64,000 nucleotides of DNA from Psychromonas sp. CNPT3 (GTDB lineage Bacteria; Pseudomonadota; Gammaproteobacteria; Enterobacterales; Psychromonadaceae). Numbering within the stretch: position 1 is the stretch's first letter; the number at the start of each line of letters is the position of its first letter. The notes under the pieces were generated by a model. That model worked only from the letters and a program-made list of their open reading frames with translations, was not told where the DNA came from and did not search any database. This document shows, piece after piece, positions 9,573-19,830 of this stretch. The translations under genes were made by a program, and so were the position numbers. The stretch lies in the NCBI RefSeq assembly GCF_000153405.2, contig NC_020802.1:701883-765882 (forward strand), written 5' to 3'.

Positions 9573-10850
9573 TTATAACTGTGCAAACGCTTTTTTAGCG
9601 GCTATCAAAGTATTTTCAATATCTTGATCGCTATGTGCTAAAGATAAAAATCCTGCTTCAAAGGAAGAGGGTGCAAGGTATATTCCCTCATTTAACATCA
9701 AGTGAAAGAATTTTTTGAATTTATCGACATCACAGTTGCACACCTGCTCGAAGTTTGTAACCTGCTCTTGTTCAGTAAAAAAGAAGCCAAACATCCCACC
9801 CACATAATTAACACTCAATGCGACATTTTCTTCTTTGGCAACACGTTGTAAGCCTAATGCCAGTTTTTCGGTTTTTTGTGCCAGCTGTTTATAATTTGGA
9901 GTATCTAACGCAGTTAAAGCAGCTAAACCCGCCGCCATAGCAATAGGGTTTCCTGAGAGCGTGCCTGCTTGATAAACTGGGCCGGTTGGAGCAATGTGTT
10001 GCATGATCTCTTTTTTACCACCAAAGGCGCCAACAGGCATTCCGCCACCAATCACTTTTCCAAGTGTGGTTAGATCTGGGATCACATCATAATAAGCTTG
10101 TGCACCCCCTAAAGCGACCCGAAAGCCAGTCATTACTTCATCAATAATAAATAGTGCATTATATTTGTCACATATTTTACGCAAGCCTTGTAAAAAACCA
10201 GGTTGTGGTAAAATACAGTTCATATTTCCAGCTACCGGCTCCACAATAATACAGGAAATATCATCAGGGTACTCTGCAAATAAAGCCTCAACAGAGGCCA
10301 AATCATTATAATCGGCAATTAACGTATGTTTGGCAAAATCGGCAGGGATACCGGGAGAGCTTGGTTGTCCTAGTGTTAAAGCGCCAGATCCCGCTTTAAC
10401 TAAAAGTGAATCGGCATGGCCGTGATAACAACCCTCAAATTTTACGATTTTATCACGCGATGTATAACCACGTGCTAAACGGATCGCACTCATGGTTGCT
10501 TCTGTGCCTGAACTCACCATACGTAATTGTTGCATTGAAGGCACTAAGCTACGCACTTTCTCTGCCATAATAATTTCAATTTCAGTCGGTGCGCCAAAAC
10601 TTAGGCCATTTTCTACGGCATCTAATACTGCTTTTTTGATGGCGGGATGGTTATGACCCAAGATCATTGGTCCCCATGATCCAACATAATCAATGTATTG
10701 CTTTTTATCCGCATCAAAAATATAAGCGCCATCAGCACGCTCAATAAAGAGAGGACCTCCACCGACACCATTAAATGCTCGAACAGGTGAATTAACACCG
10801 CCGGGAATAATATCTTGGGCACGTGTGAAGAGTGTTTGTGAGTTACTCAT
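9573..10850 (-). CDS. hemL: Glutamate-1-semialdehyde 2,1-aminomutase
   Basis: 425-residue PLP enzyme of the C5 heme pathway, converting glutamate-1-semialdehyde to 5-aminolevulinate. Family signatures are [15 protein letters not shown] at the N-terminus, [15 protein letters not shown] (about 113-127), the [13 protein letters not shown] metal/PLP segment and the Schiff-base lysine Lys265 in [24 protein letters not shown] precedes the ATG. It is a single gene, divergent from clcA. Confidence 0.97.
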   Translation of the reverse strand: MSNSQTLFTRAQDIIPGGVNSPVRAFNGVGGGPLFIERADGAYIFDADKKQYIDYVGSWGPMILGHNHPAIKKAVLDAVENGLSFGAPTEIEIIMAEKVRSLVPSMQQLRMVSSGTEATMSAIRLARGYTSRDKIVKFEGCYHGHADSLLVKAGSGALTLGQPSSPGIPADFAKHTLIADYNDLASVEALFAEYPDDISCIIVEPVAGNMNCILPQPGFLQGLRKICDKYNALFIIDEVMTGFRVALGGAQAYYDVIPDLTTLGKVIGGGMPVGAFGGKKEIMQHIAPTGPVYQAGTLSGNPIAMAAGLAALTALDTPNYKQLAQKTEKLALGLQRVAKEENVALSVNYVGGMFGFFFTEQEQVTNFEQVCNCDVDKFKKFFHLMLNEGIYLAPSSFEAGFLSLAHSDQDIENTLIAAKKAFAQL

Positions 10851-11030
10851 GGAAGATCCTTGTTATATGGCATTAAAAGCGTCAATATAACAGATATATT
10901 AAAAACATAAAAACATGAAAACAACACATTTAATGCCCTACATCATATTACTTTTACTTATTTATTTTATATAATCATCATTTTTTTGTCGCTATACCTT
11001 TTACTTTTTAAAATAAGCAGTCTATCTCCT

Positions 11031-12443
11031 ATGAAACGAAATATAATTCAAATCCTTGTAGACCTTTTCAAATTCCTCGTTGGTTATTTTTTCACCAACA
11101 AAAAAAGTGCATTATTACTTTGGTTAGCCGTATTAATTGGTATTTTAGCTGGCGCACTTTCTGCTTTTTTTGACCGATGCATTAATTGGATCGGTGCTTT
11201 TCGTGTTGAATTAATAGAGCAGTATAGCTCACCGGGTTTACCTCTTTGGTTGGTGGCCATTCCCATATCATCTGTCATGGTAGGTCTCGCATTTTACATT
11301 ACGCACCGTTTTGCACCCGAGTCTGGAGGCAGTGGTATTCCAGAAATCGAAGGGGCGATGGAGGGCATGCGCCCCGTACGATGGAAGCGCGTGCTTCCTG
11401 TTAAGTTTTTTGGTGGACTACTTGCTTTGGGCAGTGGTATGGCGTTGGGCAGAGAGGGGCCTTCTGTGCAGTTAGGTGCAAATATAGGCCGAATGATATC
11501 TGATACTTTTAAAATGGATAAATTAGATGCGCAAGCCCTGCTTGCATCAGGGGCCGCTGCCGGTCTTGCAGCCGCTTTTAATGCGCCTTTGGCTGGCATT
11601 ATGTTTGTTATCGAAGAGATGCGATCACAATTTAATTACAGCTTAACATCGACAAAAAGTGTTTTCATTAGCGCTGTGATGGCAACTATTGTGATGCGTT
11701 TTATGACGGATCAGCAAGCCGTGGTGACCGTTACTCAATATTCTCATCCTGATTTAATGTCATTATGGTTATATCTCCTTCTGGGTTTTTGTTTTGGCGT
11801 ATTAGGGGTATTATTTAATAAAATGATTTTGGCAACACAAGATATGTATCTTTTTATTCATAAAAATCAGCGTTGGCGTTTTGTTTGTGTTGGGTTGTTT
11901 TTAGGGGGCGTATTTGGCGCTTTATCAGTGTTATCTCCGCATATTGCGTTTAGTGGCTTAGAGCTTATTCCGCAGGTTGAAGGTGGTGAGTTTTTTGCCG
12001 GTGGTTTGCTTGTTATATTTTTATTTCGTATCCTTACTACATTACTGAGTTTTGGCTCGGGAGCACCGGGCGGTGTTTTTGCCCCCACATTGGCTCTCGG
12101 CACCTTATTTGGTATGTTATTTGGTTTAGGGGCGCATGAATTTTTCCCTGAACTGGTGAGTATGCCAGGCACCTTTGCGATTGCTGGCATGGGGGGGTTG
12201 TTCGCGGCGACAGTACGCGCCCCGATAACGGGTATTTTACTGGTGATTGAAATGACCAGTAATTATCAAATGATATTGCCACTTATTGTGACCTGCTTAG
12301 GCGCTACTATGGTAGCGCAAGCATTGGGAGGTCGCCCTATTTACACACAATTACTGGAACGTACTATGCGCTTATCAATGCGTCAAAAACGTGCAGATAA
12401 AACACGTAAAGCGATGTTTCGCTTTAAATCTAAAAAGAAATAA
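11031..12443 (+). CDS. clcA: H+/Cl- exchange transporter ClcA
   Basis: 470-residue ClC antiporter with about 18 helices. Selectivity segments are GGSGIPEIEG, GREGPSVQLG (gating Glu142, equal to E. coli E148) and GxFAP (GGVFAPTLALG). The proton-pathway glutamate is present in FVIEEM (Glu196, equal to E203), so this should be an exchanger rather than a channel. The central tyrosine region GGRPIY is also present. ATG 11031 is preferred over the TTG at 10986; no strong Shine-Dalgarno is seen for either. Nine nt separate it from the next gene. Confidence 0.93.
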   Translation: MKRNIIQILVDLFKFLVGYFFTNKKSALLLWLAVLIGILAGALSAFFDRCINWIGAFRVELIEQYSSPGLPLWLVAIPISSVMVGLAFYITHRFAPESGGSGIPEIEGAMEGMRPVRWKRVLPVKFFGGLLALGSGMALGREGPSVQLGANIGRMISDTFKMDKLDAQALLASGAAAGLAAAFNAPLAGIMFVIEEMRSQFNYSLTSTKSVFISAVMATIVMRFMTDQQAVVTVTQYSHPDLMSLWLYLLLGFCFGVLGVLFNKMILATQDMYLFIHKNQRWRFVCVGLFLGGVFGALSVLSPHIAFSGLELIPQVEGGEFFAGGLLVIFLFRILTTLLSFGSGAPGGVFAPTLALGTLFGMLFGLGAHEFFPELVSMPGTFAIAGMGGLFAATVRAPITGILLVIEMTSNYQMILPLIVTCLGATMVAQALGGRPIYTQLLERTMRLSMRQKRADKTRKAMFRFKSKKK

Positions 12444-12452
12444 GAGGTTAAC

Positions 12453-13187
12453 TTGAAACGCTTACGGAAAAGCTTTATTAAATGGTTAGTAGTTTCTTTA
12501 TTTTGTCTTTTACTCGGATTTTTATTAGGAAAATTCAAGCAAACTATTTTAGAATCTGAATTATTACAGACACAACAGCAACTGACCGAACAAACTCAAG
12601 ATCGGTTGCTCCGAGTGAAAAAAATAGCGCGTTTTGAAATTCAAGCACAACTTGATAAATTAGCGATACAAGCCTTAATAGATAAAAATAAGGGTTTAAA
12701 TAGCACATTGGCAGAAGCTAAAAACAAAATATATTTTTATGAAAGGGTTATAGCCCCCGAAAAGGAAGAGCGTGGGGTAAAAATATATTCTTTTAATATT
12801 GAAAAAAATAAGCACTCGATGCTTTGGGAATATGAGCTAGTATTAATGCAATTACAAAAGGGACAGCGCCTTTTAGAAGGTCAACTTGAGTTACAGGTTT
12901 CTTTTGTCGAGCAGGATAAGTTGTATAAAAAAAGTTTAAAAAAATTCACCGATAATTCGGAAAATACGTTTAAATTCAAATATTTTCAAAAATTAAAAGG
13001 GGCATTTTCGTTACCCGAAGAAATGCAGGTTGATGAAGTGTTGATCACGTTAAATGTGCAAGGTGATAGGCACAACAAGCCCCAAACAATAGAACATAGC
13101 TATGATTGGCGTGTGCTTGTAAATAAATCAAATACGCCTTTAAGCGAGTATGATAAACCAACACGGCCATTATTGGAGGCTCAATAA
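12453..13187 (+). CDS. DUF6776-like single-pass membrane protein
   Basis: 244 residues. One N-terminal TM helix (about 10-26, LVVSLFCLLLGFLLG) is followed by a coiled coil (about 30-95) and a beta-rich C-terminal domain. It resembles the DUF6776 proteins found next to erpA in marine gammaproteobacteria; function unknown. It starts at TTG 12453 behind AAGAGG, 9 nt after clcA, so probably in the same transcript. The family name is from recall and less certain than the gene itself. Confidence 0.75.
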   Translation: MKRLRKSFIKWLVVSLFCLLLGFLLGKFKQTILESELLQTQQQLTEQTQDRLLRVKKIARFEIQAQLDKLAIQALIDKNKGLNSTLAEAKNKIYFYERVIAPEKEERGVKIYSFNIEKNKHSMLWEYELVLMQLQKGQRLLEGQLELQVSFVEQDKLYKKSLKKFTDNSENTFKFKYFQKLKGAFSLPEEMQVDEVLITLNVQGDRHNKPQTIEHSYDWRVLVNKSNTPLSEYDKPTRPLLEAQ

Positions 13188-13249
13188 TAGTTGAACTAAT
13201 TAGTCGGGTATTAGATAATACACTTAATTAAACATGTTTAGAGGTTACC

Positions 13250-13597
13250 ATGAGTTCTGGTGTAGAAATGGCATTGCCCATTTATTTTAGTGAGAGTGCT
13301 GCTAATCAAGTTAAAGGATTAATGGTTGATGAAGATCCTGCCATGAAATTACGTGTTTATGTGACCGGTGGTGGCTGTTCTGGCTTTCAATATGGTTTCA
13401 CATTTGATGAGAAAATCAATGAAGGCGACACTCTCATTGAGAAAAATGGTGTAACATTAGTGGTAGATTCAATGAGTTTACAATATCTTGTGGGTGGTAC
13501 GGTTGATTACACAAGTGGTTTAGATGGCTCTCGATTTTTTGTCGACAATCCAAATGCAACAGCAACGTGTGGTTGTGGGTCTTCTTTCTCTATCTAG
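13250..13597 (+). CDS. erpA: Iron-sulfur cluster insertion protein ErpA
   Basis: 115-residue A-type carrier that delivers [4Fe-4S] clusters to apoproteins such as IspG/IspH. The three ligand cysteines are Cys43 ([11 protein letters not shown]) and Cys107/Cys109 ([10 protein letters not shown]). RBS GAGGTT precedes ATG 13250. [18 protein letters not shown] is the ErpA-specific version of the family signature. Confidence 0.96.
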   Translation: MSSGVEMALPIYFSESAANQVKGLMVDEDPAMKLRVYVTGGGCSGFQYGFTFDEKINEGDTLIEKNGVTLVVDSMSLQYLVGGTVDYTSGLDGSRFFVDNPNATATCGCGSSFSI

Positions 13598-14123
13598 CGT
13601 TATATACCTATGTTAGCTCAAGATATTTTATCCGGCGAGAGTGAAGATAGCAATTAAAGGCGCAAACCTTGTTCATGGTTATTCTCTTTTCATTGGTTGC
13701 AACGTAGGAGATATACGAACTAGCGCCCCAAGGAACGCCAAATTGAACTTATCGTCTATGTTGATGTGTTGTTATAAAACATCAATATAGAATAACTATG
13801 TTTCAATTTTATGCCTAGAAGCGAAGCCTAATCTGGCTTGCTGATTTTGTATCTTGAAGTGTCATGGGTATAAGTATCAAAAAAGAAAAATAAAAACTAT
13901 TGCAGGTCACTTTATTATAGGCTCAGTGTTTTAATAAAAGTTGAGCCCTATATACTGCTTTCGGTTTTGTTTTGTTATCAACAAAAAGGCTTTGACACTA
14001 ACTGAAGTAAAGCCTCTCCGATACAAATCCTATATGTTCGAGTATTAGCGTGCTTTATAACGTTGGGAAACCTTCGCCTATCAGGCGTATTGTCGTATTT
14101 TTTCACAGTAAATGGATTTTTAA
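13598..14123. other. Intergenic stretch erpA to TRIC gene
   Basis: 526 nt without a supported gene. It contains copy 2 of dispersed repeat R2 (13743-13875). No terminator for erpA and no convincing promoter were recognised; the rest is AT-rich. Confidence 0.7.
13743..13875. repeat. Dispersed intergenic repeat family R2, copy 2
   Basis: Direct match to 1717-1845 over about 130 nt with scattered substitutions. Shared core blocks are AACATCAATATAGAATAAC, CTGGCTTGCTGATTTTGTAT and the AAGCC-N6-GGCTT hairpin (about 13823-13838). The loop differs between copies (ctatct and taatct) while the stem is kept. Confidence 0.75.
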
Positions 14124-14741
14124 ATGTTGCAAGATTACCTTTATATATTTGATATGTTAGGAACAATGAGTTGCGCTGTGTCGGGTGTTATAGTGGCAAC
14201 AAGATTACGTATGGATCCTTTTGGGCTCTTGGTCATCGCCACAGTAACTGCGGTAGGTGGGGGCACGTCTCGAGATATCATGATGGGCGCAACGCCTGTT
14301 TTTTGGATCCATGATAATAATTATATTTATGTGGTATTTATTAGCGTGCTTGTCTCTGTTTTATGGTTACGGCGTTTACATAAAGTACCGCCTTATTTAT
14401 TATTAATGTGGGATGCTTTTGGTTTAGCTATCTTTACGGTTGTTGGCGCGCAAAAAGCGATGTTGCTAGGATTTTCACCGCTTATTGTGGTTGCTATGGG
14501 CTGCGTGACGGGCGTTGCTGGCGGCATGATCCGCGATGTGTTAACCGGTCAGATCCCCTTTGTGTTGCAAAAAGAGATTTACGCAACGGCATCTTTATTT
14601 GGGGCGTTATTATATGTGGGTTGTAGTTATATGGGGTTAGAGCCGATAGTGGTGATGATCATTGCTATATTAGGTGCGTTATCACTACGCCTTGCTGCCT
14701 TGTATTGGCATTTATCGTTGCCGATATTAAGTGCTAATTAA
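14124..14741 (+). CDS. TRIC-type (UPF0126, YicG/YadS-like) membrane protein
   Basis: 205 residues, seven predicted TM helices, formed by two copies of the UPF0126 unit. The first carries VTAVGGGTSRDIMMG and the second VTGVAGGMIRDVLTGQIP, each with the GG..RD motif. Bacterial TRIC homologues are trimeric cation channels; the physiological role here is unknown. The ATG has only a weak Shine-Dalgarno (GGATTTTT). Confidence 0.88.
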   Translation: MLQDYLYIFDMLGTMSCAVSGVIVATRLRMDPFGLLVIATVTAVGGGTSRDIMMGATPVFWIHDNNYIYVVFISVLVSVLWLRRLHKVPPYLLLMWDAFGLAIFTVVGAQKAMLLGFSPLIVVAMGCVTGVAGGMIRDVLTGQIPFVLQKEIYATASLFGALLYVGCSYMGLEPIVVMIIAILGALSLRLAALYWHLSLPILSAN

Positions 14742-14833
14742 CGCCTAGTAGAGCGCATTTGTTGTAACGAGTTGGTGTCAACAGGATCTAAAAGTGTCAG
14801 TAAGGATACTTGCGGAGAATGAAATAGACGATA

Positions 14834-14868
14834 AAAAAAGTCCGAACAATAAATTGTTTGGACTTTTT
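14834..14868. terminator. Bidirectional terminator between TRIC gene and fur
   Basis: Long stem AAAAAAGTCCGAACAAT / ATTGTTTGGACTTTTT with a 2-nt apical loop and T/A tracts on both sides, between convergent genes. Confidence 0.9.
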
Positions 14869-14873
14869 ATTAT

Positions 14874-15299
14874 TTATTTGTGCTCGCATTTTCCATTAAG
14901 TGGCTCGCCATAAAGGTAGAGACTATGGTTAGTAAGCTTAATGCCATAGTGGTCAGCAATCAGTTGTTGCTGCTTTTCAATAATGGGATCGTTAAACTCT
15001 GATACATGCCCACACTTAAGACAAACAAGATGATCGTGATGCTCTTGATTTGCTAACTCAAAAACAGATTTACCACCTTCAAAATGATGACGCGTCACAA
15101 TGCCGGCATCATCAAATTGGTTTAATACACGATAAACGGTAGCAACACCCACTTCATCGCCTTGCTCAAGTAATTTTTGATATAACTCTTCTGCGCTAAG
15201 GTGTTGATTTTCAGGCCATTTTAATAACTTTAAAATTTTAACCCGAGGAGAAGTTACTTTTAATCCTGCTTCTTTTAATGCTTCATTTTCTAAAGACAT
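14874..15299 (-). CDS. fur: Ferric uptake regulator Fur
   Basis: 141-residue Fe(II)-dependent repressor. The winged-helix recognition segment is GVATVYRVLNQFDDAGIV. Metal-binding histidines/cysteines include HHFEGGKSVFEL, HHDHLVCLKCG and the C-terminal GKCEHK. The ATG at 15299 follows AAGGAA and gives the E. coli-like start MSLENEALKEAGLKVTSPR; an upstream in-frame start at 15323 abuts the fldA stop. The tail after the last Cys is shorter than in E. coli. The fldA-fur order is conserved. Confidence 0.96.
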   Translation of the reverse strand: MSLENEALKEAGLKVTSPRVKILKLLKWPENQHLSAEELYQKLLEQGDEVGVATVYRVLNQFDDAGIVTRHHFEGGKSVFELANQEHHDHLVCLKCGHVSEFNDPIIEKQQQLIADHYGIKLTNHSLYLYGEPLNGKCEHK

Positions 15300-15323
15300 A
15301 ATGTTTCCTTCTCTATTTATCAA

Positions 15324-15851
15324 TCAATCAGCAAGCTCTGCTAAACACATTTCGTCAAAAACTTGTTTTGACCATGCTTTAACGCGGGGTGCTGTTAGTT
15401 CTGGTTGTCTATCTTCATCAATGCCGAGGCCAATAAAGTGCTTGTCGTCAACAACGGCTTTTGATGCTTCAAAATCGTAACTTTCGCTTGGCCAATTACC
15501 TATAATAATAGCACCTTTACTTTCAACTATCTCACCGAGCTGACCCATAGCATCAAGAAAGTATTCTGCATAATCTTCTTGATCGCCACAGCCAAAAATA
15601 GCGACTAATTTGTCTGTAAAATCTATTTCAGCAAGATCCGGAAAAAAATCATCCCAATCACATTGCGCTTCACCGTAGTACCAAGTAGGGATACCAAAAA
15701 GTAATAAACTAAATTCAGAAATTTCTTCTTTACTGCTTTTGGCGATATCTTTAACTTCAACTAAATTTTTGCCTAACTCTTTTTGGATCATTTTTGCAAC
15801 AGCTTCAGTATTACCGGTGTCACTACCAAAAAAAATGCCAACACTCGCCAT
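15324..15851 (-). CDS. fldA: Flavodoxin FldA
   Basis: 175-residue long-chain flavodoxin. The FMN phosphate loop is GSDTGNTEAV (residues about 9-18). Flavin-stacking aromatics are in PTWYYGE and GCGDQEDYAEYF. It is an electron carrier for IspG/IspH, pyruvate-formate lyase activation and similar reactions. It lies immediately upstream of fur and 19 nt downstream of ybfE. Confidence 0.96.
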   Translation of the reverse strand: MASVGIFFGSDTGNTEAVAKMIQKELGKNLVEVKDIAKSSKEEISEFSLLLFGIPTWYYGEAQCDWDDFFPDLAEIDFTDKLVAIFGCGDQEDYAEYFLDAMGQLGEIVESKGAIIIGNWPSESYDFEASKAVVDDKHFIGLGIDEDRQPELTAPRVKAWSKQVFDEMCLAELAD

Positions 15852-15870
15852 TTGTTTCTACCTTTTTAAA

Positions 15871-16140
15871 TTAGTTTAATTGTGCATGTAGTAATTGATT
15901 AATCAATTCACCACGGCTGATTTCTTGCTCTTTCGACAGTTGATTTAGAACATTAAACAGTGTGCTATCAACTTTTAATTCAATACGTTTTAAACCTTTT
16001 TCTCTATCTCGTAAAATTTGTTGTTGCTTATTCATTTTAAGCTGAACTTTACGTGAATGAGGATTGCTTTTAGGTCTACCTGGACGTACCTCATCAGCAA
16101 ATAGATCGTGAGTAATACGATCTGATGATTCTTTTGCCAT
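15871..16140 (-). CDS. ybfE: YbfE-family protein (CopG-like, upstream of fldA)
   Basis: 89 residues. It matches E. coli YbfE (DLFADEVRPGRPKSNPHSR, RDREKGLKRIELKVDS, ISRGELINQLLH). The C-terminal part looks like a ribbon-helix-helix fold and the N-terminus is basic. In E. coli it is described as LexA-regulated; I found no CTGT-N8-ACAG box upstream here. The ybfE-fldA-fur order is conserved in enterobacteria. Confidence 0.9.
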   Translation of the reverse strand: MAKESSDRITHDLFADEVRPGRPKSNPHSRKVQLKMNKQQQILRDREKGLKRIELKVDSTLFNVLNQLSKEQEISRGELINQLLHAQLN

Positions 16141-16218
16141 TTTTCTACCTAAAAGTAATTGTATGATAACTATTTATCTGCATTAATTTTGCAGGTAGCG
16201 TCATTAATTGCTATTAAT

Positions 16219-16431
16219 TTATGTGTTGGTCCAAAGGATCTCTATGATTGCTTTAAAAATAAAGCCAACACAACCAAATAGCAATACGGCCCAGACAATA
16301 TTACGTCCATATTTAGGCACGTTACTACGCTTTAATACATCTTGAACAGAGAGACCCATTAATAAAAACAACAATAAATAAAAAGCATAGAGGCCAATAG
16401 TCTCAATTTGATCCGTATATTGTTGTAACAT
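16219..16431 (-). CDS. DUF2788 small membrane protein
   Basis: 70-residue inner-membrane protein with two TM helices (about 12-30 and 43-63) joined by a basic loop with SVQDVLKRSNVPKYGRN, characteristic of DUF2788. Function unknown. It sits between ybfF and ybfE on the same strand. Confidence 0.8.
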   Translation of the reverse strand: MLQQYTDQIETIGLYAFYLLLFLLMGLSVQDVLKRSNVPKYGRNIVWAVLLFGCVGFIFKAIIEILWTNT

Positions 16432-16479
16432 AATTTAGGCTTCATTCAAAAAGAGGAATATAACATATCTTTATTTTAA

Positions 16480-17274
16480 TTACCGTGCGTTTTTTTGAAA
16501 AAATTGTTCAACTAAGCGATTAAATGTTTTTGCTTTTTGTATATGTAACCAATGATCCGCTTGTTGAATAATTTTAGCCTGCGCGTGTGGGAATTGTTTT
16601 AAAATGTCGTTTTGGTAACTTGGTAGAATATAATCGGAATCAGCGCCTTTAATAAACAGTATTTTTTTATTAAAAACCGCATCTTTGTATGGCCAATCAC
16701 GAATATTCTCATAGTGTTGATAAAGCGTTTTCAGATTAAAGCGTAAGATAAACCCTTGTGCTACTTTATGTAATGACTTGAGTAAAAAACTACGTACCTC
16801 TGCGCTATCAATCTTTTGAGAAAGGGCCTCATTTACTTCGTATCGCGTTTTATATTGGCTAAAATCAAGAGAATTTAATGCTTCAAAAACAGGGCTGTGT
16901 TTGTCTTCATAGATAACGGGTGCAATATCTGCCACTACGAGGCTGTTAATGCGTTGTGGAGAGCTTAATGCGCAAGCCATTGCTACTTTTCCGCCCATTG
17001 AATGACCTACCAATGAAAAGGTGTTGATGTTTAAACTATCGGCGAGATCAAAAATGTCCTCGGCCATTAAAGCGTAGCTCATGCTATCACTTTGCGGGCT
17101 TTGTCCGTGATTACGCAGGTCGACTAAAACAATATGGTGCGTTGTATTTAGGTGTTTAGCGAGTAATGCAAGGTTGCTTAAACTGCCAAATAATCCATGT
17201 AATAGGAAAATAATTTCGCTTTTATCGGTCGCGTCATGTTTAAGTGCTTTTTTTATTTGGTAATTTAGTAGCAT
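16480..17274 (-). CDS. ybfF: Alpha/beta-hydrolase, YbfF-type esterase
   Basis: 264 residues. Oxyanion segment LLHGLFGSLSNL, nucleophile elbow GHSMGGK, catalytic Asp in the KGADSDYI region and catalytic His in ADHWLH. E. coli YbfF is a short-chain esterase with thioesterase activity; the natural substrate is unknown. ATG 17274 is preferred to a TTG at 17307. It is divergent from seqA, as in E. coli. Confidence 0.92.
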   Translation of the reverse strand: MLLNYQIKKALKHDATDKSEIIFLLHGLFGSLSNLALLAKHLNTTHHIVLVDLRNHGQSPQSDSMSYALMAEDIFDLADSLNINTFSLVGHSMGGKVAMACALSSPQRINSLVVADIAPVIYEDKHSPVFEALNSLDFSQYKTRYEVNEALSQKIDSAEVRSFLLKSLHKVAQGFILRFNLKTLYQHYENIRDWPYKDAVFNKKILFIKGADSDYILPSYQNDILKQFPHAQAKIIQQADHWLHIQKAKTFNRLVEQFFQKNAR

Positions 17275-17408
17275 AAGATCTGATTTTAAGTGAAAATAAA
17301 AAGACAAGTATTGAGGTTAGGCGTTAAAAGTTTAACACAGTTGTAATATTTGCACGGTTTTTAATTGTTTTGAAAGTATGAAAAGTACTCGGGTAAGATG
17401 GTGATTGT

Positions 17409-18050
17409 ATGAAAAATATTGAGATAGAAGACGATTTATATAAATATATTTTGGCGAATATAAAAGAGTTTGGCGAAACGCCGTCACAGATACTGCGCCG
17501 CTTACTTGCATTACCTAAAATAGACTTACAAAGCGAGCAAGTGCAAAGAGCTGAAGATAAAACGCCTGTTGACGCGATAGTTAATGTGGCGATGCGTAGC
17601 CGTGAAAATATTACCGTGAATACGGCTTTGAGTCAGGAAGAGCCACTAATAGAATCGAGAGCAACGGCTCTGCCTTTTGCGTTGTCACAAGGTATTCGGA
17701 TGTTGTTTGAACATGATGTGTTTAAAAAAGAAACGGTGATCACCAATAAATTCAAAATGATGCTAACGGCGATGTATTACGAAGATAATGCAGCCTTCGT
17801 GCGCGCAGCAAAAGCGGCGAAAGGGCGATCTCGTGATTATTTAGGGCAACATTTAGAGTCGTTGTTAGCATCTGACAATAGCGATGAATTAGCGCAGTTT
17901 GTTGCCAGTAAACCTCGTCAAATTCCACATACACCTTTTTGGGTGGTGACCAATGCCAATACCGGGCGAAAACGTATTATATTAACGAAAATGATGGTGG
18001 AAATGGGCTACCCTGCACATTTGGTTGATCAAATTCAACACGTTATTTAG
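17409..18050 (+). CDS. seqA: Replication initiation negative modulator SeqA
   Basis: 213 residues. The N-terminal oligomerisation helix-strand unit (MKNIEIEDDLYKYILANIKE) and QILRRLL are followed by a long linker and the C-terminal hemimethylated-GATC binding domain (RDYLGQHLESLL, PFWVVTNANTGRKR). It sequesters oriC and newly replicated DNA. Its presence implies Dam methylation. It forms an operon with pgm 56 nt downstream, as in E. coli. Confidence 0.96.
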   Translation: MKNIEIEDDLYKYILANIKEFGETPSQILRRLLALPKIDLQSEQVQRAEDKTPVDAIVNVAMRSRENITVNTALSQEEPLIESRATALPFALSQGIRMLFEHDVFKKETVITNKFKMMLTAMYYEDNAAFVRAAKAAKGRSRDYLGQHLESLLASDNSDELAQFVASKPRQIPHTPFWVVTNANTGRKRIILTKMMVEMGYPAHLVDQIQHVI

Positions 18051-18106
18051 AGATTTCTTATTAAGATAAACAGTATATTTTTTAATATTTTAGGGCTAAA
18101 AACATT

Positions 18107-19759
18107 ATGACAATACATGCACGAGCAGGTCTTCATGCAACGCCAAGCGATTTAGTAGATATTCCCAAGTTAGTATCCGCATATTACCTTAATTTACCCG
18201 ACGTGAGTTTACATGCAGAGCAAGTGTCTTTTGGCACGTCTGGGCACAGAGGTAGTGCATTTAATAATTCATTTACTGAGTTACATATTTTAGCGATAAC
18301 GCAGGCGTTAGCTGAATATCGTCAGGAGCAAGGTTATACGGGGCCTATGTTTATCGGTAAAGATACGCATGCCTTATCTGAGCCGGCTTTTGCCTCTGCG
18401 GTGCAAGTATTAGTGGCTAATGGTATTAAAGTGGTAGTACAAAAAGACGGTGGTTATACGCCAACGCCGGTAATATCTCATGCTATTTTACAATATAATG
18501 AAGCGCATCCTGAAAGTTTAGCCGATGGCATTGTGATCACGCCATCGCATAACCCTCCTGAAGATGGTGGTTTTAAATATAATCCTCCTCATGGTGGCCC
18601 TGCAGATAGTCAGGTGACTAAAATTATCCAAGATCGTGCTAATGCTATTTTGGATGATAATTTGGATGATATTTTACAGGATGAATTTGCCGAAGCGATG
18701 CAATCTGATTTAGTTGAGCATTATGATTATATTCAGCCTTATGTAGACGATCTTAAAAATGTGCTTGATTTAGAGGCTATTTCTAAAGCAGGCATTAAAA
18801 TTGGAGTAGACGCATTAGGTGGAGCTGGACTCGATTATTGGGCTGTGATCGCTAAAACATATGCGTTAGATATCACAGTGGTAAATGATCATGTCGATCC
18901 GACGTTCTCTTTTATGACGCTGGATAAAGATGGGCGTATTCGTATGGATTGTTCATCACCGTATGCAATGGCAGGGCTTATCAAATTAAAAGATAACTTT
19001 GATATCGCCATCGCAAATGATCCAGATTATGACAGGCATGGCATCGTGACGAAGAGTGCAGGTTTATTAAACCCTAACCACTATTTAGCGGTTGCGATAC
19101 ATTATCTTTTCACACATCGTAGTGAATGGCCAAACGATACCATAGTAGGTAAAACATTAGTTTCTAGTTCAATGATTGACCGAGTGGTGGCTGATCTTGG
19201 CAAAGAGCTCTCAGAAGTGCCTGTTGGCTTCAAATGGTTTGTAGAAGGGCTGCACAGTGGTAAATTTGGTTTTGGTGGAGAAGAAAGCGCCGGAGCATCT
19301 TTTTTACGTAAAAATGGACGCGTATGGAGCACCGATAAAGATGGCATTATATTAGCTTTGTTAGCCGCTGAAATTGTGGCGGTGACGGGTAAAGATCCCG
19401 CTCAATATTATGCGCAGTTTACGGAAAAGTTTTCAACACCGATTTATCAGCGTATTGATGCGCCAGCAAGTCCTGAGCAAAAAGAAGTGCTGGCAAATTT
19501 AAGTGCGGCGCAAGTAACAGCGAGCATGCTTGCAGGTGAGGTTATCATTGATAAAATCACCCATGCGTCAGGTAATGGCGCTGCCATTGGCGGTTTAAAA
19601 GTGAGCACGAAAAATGGTTGGTTTGCGGCCCGTCCATCTGGCACCGAAAACATTTATAAAATTTATGCAGAATCTTTTTTAGGCGAAACGCATTTACGTA
19701 AAATTCAGCAAGAAGCAAAGAAAATAGTGGCACAAGCCTTTAGTGATGCAGGCGTCTAG
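18107..19759 (+). CDS. pgm: Alpha-D-phosphoglucomutase
   Basis: 550 residues. Phospho-serine loop [12 protein letters not shown] (Ser147), metal loop NDPDYDRHG, sugar-recognition GFGGEESAG and phosphate-binding [12 protein letters not shown]. It interconverts glucose-1-P and glucose-6-P, feeding UDP-glucose and glycogen. Full length for the enterobacterial Pgm type. A probable terminator follows at 19778-19830. Confidence 0.96.
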   Translation: MTIHARAGLHATPSDLVDIPKLVSAYYLNLPDVSLHAEQVSFGTSGHRGSAFNNSFTELHILAITQALAEYRQEQGYTGPMFIGKDTHALSEPAFASAVQVLVANGIKVVVQKDGGYTPTPVISHAILQYNEAHPESLADGIVITPSHNPPEDGGFKYNPPHGGPADSQVTKIIQDRANAILDDNLDDILQDEFAEAMQSDLVEHYDYIQPYVDDLKNVLDLEAISKAGIKIGVDALGGAGLDYWAVIAKTYALDITVVNDHVDPTFSFMTLDKDGRIRMDCSSPYAMAGLIKLKDNFDIAIANDPDYDRHGIVTKSAGLLNPNHYLAVAIHYLFTHRSEWPNDTIVGKTLVSSSMIDRVVADLGKELSEVPVGFKWFVEGLHSGKFGFGGEESAGASFLRKNGRVWSTDKDGIILALLAAEIVAVTGKDPAQYYAQFTEKFSTPIYQRIDAPASPEQKEVLANLSAAQVTASMLAGEVIIDKITHASGNGAAIGGLKVSTKNGWFAARPSGTENIYKIYAESFLGETHLRKIQQEAKKIVAQAFSDAGV

Positions 19760-19777
19760 TGCATTTTAAATAAAATG

Positions 19778-19830
19778 AAAGAGCGAAATATAAAGCGGTC
19801 GTTACCGGCTCTCTTTTATATTTTTCTTTT
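19778..19830 (+). terminator. Probable pgm terminator
   Basis: AAAGAGC (19778-19784) pairs with GCTCT (19808-19812), with an inner GGT/ACC stem, followed by CTTTTATATTTTTCTTTTTT. Confidence 0.55.

Noticed and set aside
13978-14166. 62-codon minus-strand ORF overlapping the TRIC gene start
   Set aside because: No family resemblance, no RBS, and it overlaps a well-supported gene.
16141-16218. LexA box upstream of ybfE
   Set aside because: CTGCATTAATTTTGCAG looks symmetric, but it has CTG-N11-CAG rather than CTGT-N8-ACAG.
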